This document shows positions 1 to 3,676 of a DNA stretch of 5,212 nt, piece by piece (position 1 is the stretch's first letter; each line of letters opens with the position of its first letter). The position numbers and the translations under genes were made by a program. The stretch comes from an uncultured Asticcacaulis sp. Its GTDB lineage: Bacteria > Pseudomonadota > Alphaproteobacteria > Caulobacterales > Caulobacteraceae. The notes beneath the pieces were generated by a model. The model was not told the origin of the DNA. It searched no databases and saw nothing but the letters and a program-made list of their open reading frames with translations. The DNA is taken from NCBI GenBank assembly GCA_946480525.1, contig CAMLLA010000296.1:1-5212 (forward strand). Reading direction: 5' to 3'.

Positions 1-12
1 TGGAGAGCGCGC

Positions 13-486
13 CTACAGCGTTTTTGTCAGTACGGATTTGCCGGCAGCGGACTTTTTTTCGCCGGCCTTCCGCCCCGCCCGGCGGTCCCTGGCCGCCGCG
101 ATCGTACCGATCAGAAGCACCAGGACGACGACCCATCCGACGACGTTTTGCACCACTAGGAATAGGGTACGTGCGATCCCAAGGTTCAGCAGCATCGCGA
201 TATCCACTGAGACGCTGATGATCTGGGCCAGAAGGGCCCACTGCGGCCACGGATGCTGAGCCTTCCAGCAGGCAATATAGAAGCCAAGCAGACAGATAAC
301 ATCGGCGACCAGCATATAAGCAGCGATGTGATCGGTCGAAGTGACGCCAAAACCGACCTGCAGAAGATAGGCCGTGCACAGGATGAAGGCTCCAAAACGC
401 TCGCGCCAGCCGCCAAAGATCAGTGCGTACAGACAGACAGCCATCAACACGCAGGCAGTAAGCTGTGTTACCAGTGACTGCAACAT
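13..486 (-). CDS. Small multi-pass inner-membrane protein of unknown function
   Basis: I do not recognise this 157-residue protein. It is almost entirely hydrophobic, with about five membrane helices: near 9-25, 31-49, 54-74, 83-104 and 107-131. The last 25 residues (…RDRRAGRKAGEKK…) are strongly basic, which by the positive-inside rule puts the C-terminus in the cytoplasm and, with five crossings, the N-terminus outside. Cysteines occur at 12, 17, 37, 65 and 73, mostly within helices. Polar residues buried in helices include D62, D95, Q88 and N114; the two aspartates could matter for transport or proton movement but form no motif I know. The start is ATG at 486 with a Shine-Dalgarno. The stop is TAG at 13-15, and too little sequence follows to see a terminator. 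Confidence 0.78.
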   Translation of the reverse strand: MLQSLVTQLTACVLMAVCLYALIFGGWRERFGAFILCTAYLLQVGFGVTSTDHIAAYMLVADVICLLGFYIACWKAQHPWPQWALLAQIISVSVDIAMLLNLGIARTLFLVVQNVVGWVVVLVLLIGTIAAARDRRAGRKAGEKKSAAGKSVLTKTL

Positions 487-491
487 GCCCG

Positions 492-497
492 TCCCCC
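492..497 (-). promoter_or_regulatory. Ribosome binding site supporting the start at 486
   Basis: GGGGGA on the minus strand lies 5 bases before ATG at 484-486. The longer frame would begin at a TTG (571-573) located inside the hairpin, and would add 29 polar, arginine-rich residues unlike a membrane-protein start. Confidence 0.55.
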
Positions 498-529
498 GCT
501 CTCGTCCGCGACTCTTCGTCCGATGCGGG

Positions 530-558
530 ATAGAACAGAGAATGGGCATGCCTGGCAA
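530..558 (-). promoter_or_regulatory. Candidate promoter of the small membrane protein gene
   Basis: The minus strand reads TTGCCA (553-558; 5 of 6 to -35), a 17-bp spacer and TTCTAT (530-535; 3 of 6 to -10). The -35 box coincides with one arm of the hairpin at 553-572. Spacing is ideal but the -10 is weak; the gene may instead be co-transcribed with the gene at 596-955. Confidence 0.3.
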
Positions 559-572
559 GGGAAACCTTGCCA
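553..572. repeat. Perfect 8-bp hairpin with 4-base loop in a short intergenic gap
   Basis: TGGCAAGG (553-560) and CCTTGCCA (565-572) form a perfect stem around GAAA (TTTC on the minus strand). A self-complementary GGCATGCC (545-552) adjoins it. On the minus strand the T run (573-577) comes before the stem and not after it, so this is not a standard intrinsic terminator. It sits in the leader or promoter of the membrane-protein gene. Confidence 0.6.
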
Positions 573-595
573 AAAAATCGAAAGTTTACCTAAGG

Positions 596-955
596 TCAGG
601 CCGTCTCAAGGCGCTGTGCAAGACGGCCCGTCGGCTCGCGCGAGTCCTCCGGCTCCTTGTCATAGGGGTTGGGCGCCAGGTGAGGCGGAATGTTGAGGCG
701 CTTTTCAATGCGCGAAAGCCCCTTGTGTGCCGCGGTCATGTAGGTTTGCGCCTCGTTGAGCGCCTGCATGGCCTTCAGCGTGTTTTCGTGGATGCCGGTC
801 CCGGCCATCGCCGCCATCTGTACGGCGCGTCGCGACGTCACATAGGCTTCCATCAAGTTGGCCGCCTCGACCAGTGCCGTATCAATGGCTTCTTCGGTAA
901 TGTGAAGCTGTGCATGCACAGCGCGGGCGACACTCGCCGTTTTCTCAATAGACAT
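596..955 (-). CDS. Small helical protein of unknown function
   Basis: I do not recognise this 119-residue protein. It begins MSIEKTASVARAVHAQ. Residues about 5-50 and 57-87 look strongly helical, rich in Ala, Glu, Met and Gln, with a short break at AGTGIHEN (51-58) that suggests a helical hairpin. The C-terminal 30 residues (…NIPPHLAPNPYDKEPEDS…) are proline-rich and charged, so probably disordered. There is no signal peptide, membrane helix, cysteine or catalytic motif, so it is probably cytoplasmic. Codon use is like its neighbours and the Shine-Dalgarno is excellent, both supporting a real gene. It is separated from the DsbA-like gene by 184 bp and from the next gene by 109 bp. Four-helix or phasin-like packing is possible but not shown by any motif. 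Confidence 0.8.
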   Translation of the reverse strand: MSIEKTASVARAVHAQLHITEEAIDTALVEAANLMEAYVTSRRAVQMAAMAGTGIHENTLKAMQALNEAQTYMTAAHKGLSRIEKRLNIPPHLAPNPYDKEPEDSREPTGRLAQRLETA

Positions 956-1139
956 GATTTGTCCTCTCACTGACACATCGTCCGGAAAACGCTGGACGCG
1001 GACAAAATAAGACAGCCAGGGATTGCAAATCGTGAAAAGTTAAACTTAAATCAACGTTTACTACGAATTTCTTAAGCTGCATCTTATCCGGTCACGGCAC
1101 CTGAGCTCAAGGCGCATGCTTTTTTTCGCATCACCCGGC
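956..1139. other. AT-rich intergenic region (184 bp)
   Basis: No gene is apparent here. Next to the DsbA-like stop is a poor ATGC/GCAT stem with a seven-A loop (about 1117-1132), and an 8-bp palindrome TGAGCTCA at about 1102-1109; neither has a T tract, so I do not call a terminator. About 1036-1075 is strikingly AT-rich (AAAGTTAAACTTAAATC…) with overlapping TTAA sequences and looks like promoter DNA for the leftward gene. A weak pair TTCACG/TCTTAT with an 18-bp spacer can be read on the minus strand, but I would not rely on it. Confidence 0.5.
962..968 (-). promoter_or_regulatory. Ribosome binding site fixing the start at 955
   Basis: GAGAGGA on the minus strand, 6 bases before ATG at 953-955, is the best Shine-Dalgarno match in the window. 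It lies inside the longer frame that would begin at GTG 974-976, which argues that the GTG is not used. Confidence 0.8.
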
Positions 1140-1955
1140 TCAACCCGCTGCTAACCGCTTCCGCTCGGCGTCCACCGCCGCCTTGAGCTCATCCAGCTTG
1201 GCGCCGTCAATGACCTTGGTACCGATAATAAAGGCCGGAGTGCCCGTGATGTTCAGATCGGTTCCCAAGGTAATTACACGGTCGATATGGTCGTGGACCT
1301 CTTTCGACGATGCGGCTTCACGGACCGCATCGACATCAAGGCCGGTACGTGTGAGGAGCGCCATCATATCCGTCTCGCTGGCGATCTTGGCCTCCATCAA
1401 CGCGTAGTGCATGGCCTCATAGCGGCCGGTCTTCGCCGCAGCCAGGGCGAATGCCGCCAGCGGCCGCGAGTTCTGGTTGATGACCGGGTATTCCTTGACG
1501 ATAATGGCGACGTCCTTGTTTTGCTCCAGGAAGGCCTTCAGCTGGGGCGCGGCGGCGCGGCAATAGCCACAGTTATAGTCGAGGAATTCGACGATCTTGA
1601 TCGGCGCATCCGGATTGCCGAGAACGGGGTCCGAGGCGTCCTTATACAGCGAAGACTGATGCGTCTTGACCGCCTCGAGCGTCTTGGCCGACGCCTCGGC
1701 CAGTTGCTGCCTTTGCAGTTCCTGACTGGCATCCTTCAACATCGACGGCCGCGCCATCAGACCTGCGCGCACCTGATAGGCCTGAAGCTGCGGTATGACA
1801 TAGGGCGCGGCGGCCAGGACGACTGCCAGGATGGACAGGCCCAGCGTTATATTGGCCTGGGTGAAGACGCCGGCCAGCGGCGATGCGGCAGGAGCAGGAG
1901 CAGGAGCAGGAGCGGGTGGCGGCGCTTCCGGTGCCGGGGTAGTGTCTTCGGTCAC
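1140..1955 (-). CDS. Membrane-anchored DsbA-family thiol-disulfide protein (Com1/ScsC-like)
   Basis: A 271-residue protein from the preferred GTG start. Residues about 7-25 are a Pro/Ala-rich tract, 36-56 a single hydrophobic helix acting as an uncleaved anchor, 65-105 a charged helical stalk, and 107 onward a thioredoxin-fold DsbA domain. The run PVLGNPDAP then VEFLDYNCGYC is characteristic of Com1/ScsC-like DsbA relatives. CGYC is at 129-132, and the cis-proline loop TGTPAF (Pro at 240) faces the active site. It should oxidise or isomerise disulfides of periplasmic proteins; direction of electron flow cannot be told, and no DsbB or DsbD partner is in the window. ScsC-type proteins oligomerise through N-terminal helices, which the stalk may do. 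The Pro/Ala tract precedes the anchor, so it would lie in the cytoplasm if the N-terminus is inside. An alternative TTG start at 1988 adds 11 residues. No clear terminator follows. Confidence 0.92.
   Translation of the reverse strand: MTEDTTPAPEAPPPAPAPAPAPAASPLAGVFTQANITLGLSILAVVLAAAPYVIPQLQAYQVRAGLMARPSMLKDASQELQRQQLAEASAKTLEAVKTHQSSLYKDASDPVLGNPDAPIKIVEFLDYNCGYCRAAAPQLKAFLEQNKDVAIIVKEYPVINQNSRPLAAFALAAAKTGRYEAMHYALMEAKIASETDMMALLTRTGLDVDAVREAASSKEVHDHIDRVITLGTDLNITGTPAFIIGTKVIDGAKLDELKAAVDAERKRLAAG
1891..1914. repeat. Hexanucleotide tandem repeat (GGAGCA)3 + GGAGCG
   Basis: Three perfect copies of GGAGCA and a fourth with one change lie in the coding sequence of the DsbA-like protein, where each copy codes one Ala-Pro pair on the minus strand. 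Because the unit is a multiple of three, slippage would change the length of the Ala-Pro tract without breaking the frame. Confidence 0.85.
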
Positions 1956-1964
1956 GTGAATTGT

Positions 1965-1970
1965 CTTTCC
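1965..1970 (-). promoter_or_regulatory. Ribosome binding site that decides the DsbA-like start
   Basis: GGAAAG on the minus strand lies 9 bases before GTG at 1953-1955. The longer frame opens at a TTG (1986-1988) with no purine-rich sequence before it, only AT-rich DNA. The site therefore favours the GTG start. Confidence 0.5.
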
Positions 1971-1993
1971 GGTAGAGCGATACGCCAAAGAAT

Positions 1994-2026
1994 TATGTAG
2001 CGGTTTTTGGCTAAATATCGCGACAA
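1994..2026 (-). promoter_or_regulatory. Weak candidate promoter for the DsbA-like gene
   Basis: Right after the terminator the minus strand reads TTGTCG (2021-2026) and then GCTACATAATTC, which contains TACATA (1994-1999) and resembles the alphaproteobacterial -10 form GCTANAWC. The gap between the two boxes is 21 bp, longer than the usual 16-18, so the -35 assignment is doubtful. If transcription starts just after this -10, it begins near the TTG at 1988, leaving no leader for that start and favouring GTG at 1955. Confidence 0.3.
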
Positions 2027-2029
2027 AAC

Positions 2030-2077
2030 AAAAATTTAGATCGGAATGATGATTCCACTTAAAATCATTCCGATCTA
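2030..2077 (-). terminator. Intrinsic terminator whose stem starts in the protease stop codon
   Basis: On the minus strand TAGATCGGAATGAT (2064-2077) and ATCATTCCGATCTA (2037-2050) are a perfect 14-bp inverted repeat with a 13-base loop, followed by AATTTTTGTTTTG. The first three bases of the stem are the TAG stop of the M48 gene. The T-rich tract on the minus side only makes this a one-way terminator. A smaller alternative stem (GGAAT/ATTCC, 2043-2056) uses part of the loop and the promoter-distal arm and would compete with the main fold. Confidence 0.88.
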
Positions 2078-3499
2078 GTTGCGGCGCCGGCGCTTGGTCT
2101 CGCCTTCGACAGGCGCCACGCCCATTTCATAGGAGGCCGCCAGGACGATGTCGCGCGCGCGGCGATATTCCGGAGACGTTGCCTCAAGATATTTTTGGGA
2201 CCACACCGCCGATGTCCGGGCGCCCATATAGTCTCCACCATAGAATTGCGCTTCGGCCTGGGCCAGGCGCGCCATGCCGGGTTGCTTAAGGCCGTCATAG
2301 GCCTGCGCCATCTGCTCCCAGGCGAAGGTATTGTCCTCTTCGGCCTTGAGCGATTCGTGCAGGTTGACGATGGCGGCATTGAGATTCTCCTTGTCGCCGA
2401 TGGCAATCTGGGTCTGGGCCAGGTTGAGACGCAGCAAGGGCGCATCCGGCATCAGCGCGACCGCCTTTTCGTGGGCGGGCTCCGCCAGGGCGGCGCGGCT
2501 GGTTTCGAAATAGATCTGCCCTTTCAGTTCCCACAGGTAGGGATTGTTCGGCTGCTCCTTGATGAGGCCATCCAGTTGCGTCAGCGCCTTGTCCCAATCG
2601 CCGCGCTTGTATGTCGCGATCACCCTGGCATAGCGGGCAGGGTAGGAGGTATTGCTCTCGGGATAGAGATTGAAGGTTTTGATCGGATCGTTGAGAAATC
2701 CCGACAGCTTGGCCTGGACAATCTCGAATTTGGCGACCGTTTCCGGCGGATCGACGACGCCGTAGTGCGGCTGGGACTCGACCATACGGCGAAGGCTCTG
2801 GATACGTTCCCGGGACAGAGGGTGCGTGATGAAGAACTTGTACCGTTCAGCGTTCGAAAAGGTTTCAACATTGCGGAAATTGTAGAAAAAATCGACCAGT
2901 CCCTTGCCGGACATGCCTGCGCGCTCCAGCGCCTTGGCGCCGGCCGCGTCGGCAGCCGATTCCTGGGTCTGCATGTAGCGCAGGGCGTTGAGCGTGCCAA
3001 ACGTCGTCGATGAGCCCATCAGGGCCGCGCCGGCGGTAGGCGCCTTGGCCATCATGGCGATGACGCCAAGGCCCAGCGCGATGGCTGTCGGCATCTTGGC
3101 GGCCTGCATGATCTCGTCGGTCCGCATCATGTGGCCGCCACTCAGGTGGCCGGCTTCGTGAGCGACGACGCCGAACAGTTCGTTAGGGGTTTTGGCTTCG
3201 AGAATGAGGCCGGTGTTCAGCCCCATGCGCAGCCCGGTCGTAGCAAACGCGTTCAACTCGTCGTCGGCGATCAGAAGATAATGAACCTTGTTGGCGTCCA
3301 GTCCCGAGGCAGTCAGGATGGGTCGGGTTTCCGTCTTCAGAAACAGTTCGATTTCCGTGTCGCGAATGACACCTTGCGCCTCGGCTGTGCCAGCGAACGC
3401 AAAGGCCGACAGCGCCGCTGCCATGCAGACGCCGGTACGCAGAGCCTTGCGGGCAAAACTCCCAAGCCGGCTGGAAATTGTCATGGGATCTCGGTTCAT
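2075..3499 (-). CDS. Exported M48 zinc metalloprotease with TPR-like repeats (BepA/YfgC-like)
   Basis: A 474-residue envelope protease. Residues 7-41 form a signal peptide (basic start, hydrophobic core, cleavage probably after AEA at 41), so it acts in the periplasm. The M48 domain spans about 45-240. HEAGH at 114-118 supplies two zinc ligands and the catalytic Glu, and E180 in ESAAD is the likely third ligand. THPLSRER at 225-232 matches the place of the regulatory 'switch' histidine of E. coli BepA. Residues about 285-460 are helical TPR-like repeats for client binding, and the end is arginine-rich. BepA helps assemble or degrade LptD and BAM substrates; the same role here is inference. 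ATG at 3499 has GGGG 8 bases upstream, but ATG at 3484 (residue 6) has a nearby CGAG and gives an equally good signal peptide. The gene is flanked by terminators, so probably transcribed alone. Confidence 0.93.
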   Translation of the reverse strand: MNRDPMTISSRLGSFARKALRTGVCMAAALSAFAFAGTAEAQGVIRDTEIELFLKTETRPILTASGLDANKVHYLLIADDELNAFATTGLRMGLNTGLILEAKTPNELFGVVAHEAGHLSGGHMMRTDEIMQAAKMPTAIALGLGVIAMMAKAPTAGAALMGSSTTFGTLNALRYMQTQESAADAAGAKALERAGMSGKGLVDFFYNFRNVETFSNAERYKFFITHPLSRERIQSLRRMVESQPHYGVVDPPETVAKFEIVQAKLSGFLNDPIKTFNLYPESNTSYPARYARVIATYKRGDWDKALTQLDGLIKEQPNNPYLWELKGQIYFETSRAALAEPAHEKAVALMPDAPLLRLNLAQTQIAIGDKENLNAAIVNLHESLKAEEDNTFAWEQMAQAYDGLKQPGMARLAQAEAQFYGGDYMGARTSAVWSQKYLEATSPEYRRARDIVLAASYEMGVAPVEGETKRRRRN

Positions 3500-3549
3500 G
3501 GATTAAACCCCGGAGCCGACAAACAGTCCGCGCCCTTGTCATATTTCAT
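3496..3549 (-). CDS. Possible 17-codon leader ORF overlapping the protease start
   Basis: An ATG at 3547-3549 opens a frame coding MKYDKGADCLSAPGFNP. Its TGA (3496-3498) overlaps the ATG of the M48 gene in the sequence ATGA. This arrangement is typical of translational coupling. A GGGGA run lies about 7 bases upstream of the ATG and could serve as a ribosome binding site. The ORF is very short and such overlaps arise by chance, so it may be untranslated leader. If the protease really starts at 3484 instead of 3499, the coupling argument weakens. Confidence 0.2.
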   Translation of the reverse strand: MKYDKGADCLSAPGFNP

Positions 3550-3564
3550 CGCTACGTCCCCGGC

Positions 3565-3593
3565 AGCCTATCGCTATCCGGCAAGCATGACAA
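3565..3593 (-). promoter_or_regulatory. Candidate promoter of the M48 protease gene
   Basis: Between the rne terminator and the protease start, the minus strand holds TTGTCA (3588-3593; 5 of 6 to the -35 consensus), a 17-bp spacer and TAGGCT (3565-3570; only 3 of 6 to the -10 consensus). The terminator upstream means the protease needs its own promoter somewhere in 3500-3633, and this is the best pair I can see. The weak -10 keeps confidence low. Confidence 0.3.
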
Positions 3594-3633
3594 ATCTAAG
3601 GCGTTGCCGATGGGTTGGAAAGGGCCGGGAGAG

Positions 3634-3666
3634 AAAAAGGGCCCCGGTACAAACCGGAGCCCTTTT
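3634..3666 (-). terminator. Intrinsic terminator after rne
   Basis: On the minus strand a 14-bp inverted repeat (arms 3653-3666 and 3635-3648, one mismatch) encloses a 4-base loop. The stem core is GC-rich and flanked by A and T runs, and the hairpin ends in TTTTT. It lies 10 bp after the rne stop codon, the expected place for a Rho-independent terminator. The plus strand also ends its stem in TTTT, so weak bidirectional action is possible, although no plus-strand gene reads into it. Confidence 0.88.
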
Positions 3667-3676
3667 CCTGTGCAAA

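Noticed and set aside
553..572. Sigma-54 promoter suggested by TGGCA…TTGC on the minus strand
   Set aside because: The distance between the GG and GC elements is 13 bases, and the required spacing is 10.
553..577. Hairpin plus A run as an intrinsic terminator for the gene at 596-955
   Set aside because: On the transcribed minus strand the T run precedes the stem, and on the plus strand the stem is followed by A, so neither strand has the needed U tract.
374..973. Plus-strand open frame of 199 codons covering two small minus-strand genes
   Set aside because: It spans two genes and their gap on the other strand, has no ribosome binding site, and its product is Arg/His-rich in the manner of a shadow frame.
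1036..1080. CtrA-type binding site suggested by several TTAA sequences
   Set aside because: The full site needs TTAA spaced by seven bases; here the TTAA sequences are 2 bases apart or far apart, so it is only AT-rich DNA.
1287..2000. Plus-strand open frame with Arg-Ser repeats opposite the DsbA-like gene
   Set aside because: The RSRSRS stretch is simply the other strand of the Ala-Pro hexamer repeat, and the opposite strand has the CGYC and cis-Pro motifs. It is a shadow.
2195..3013. Long plus-strand open frame (272 codons) opposite the M48 protease
   Set aside because: It lies wholly antisense to a gene with clear catalytic motifs. Its translation has no family features, and GC-rich DNA commonly leaves such antisense frames open.
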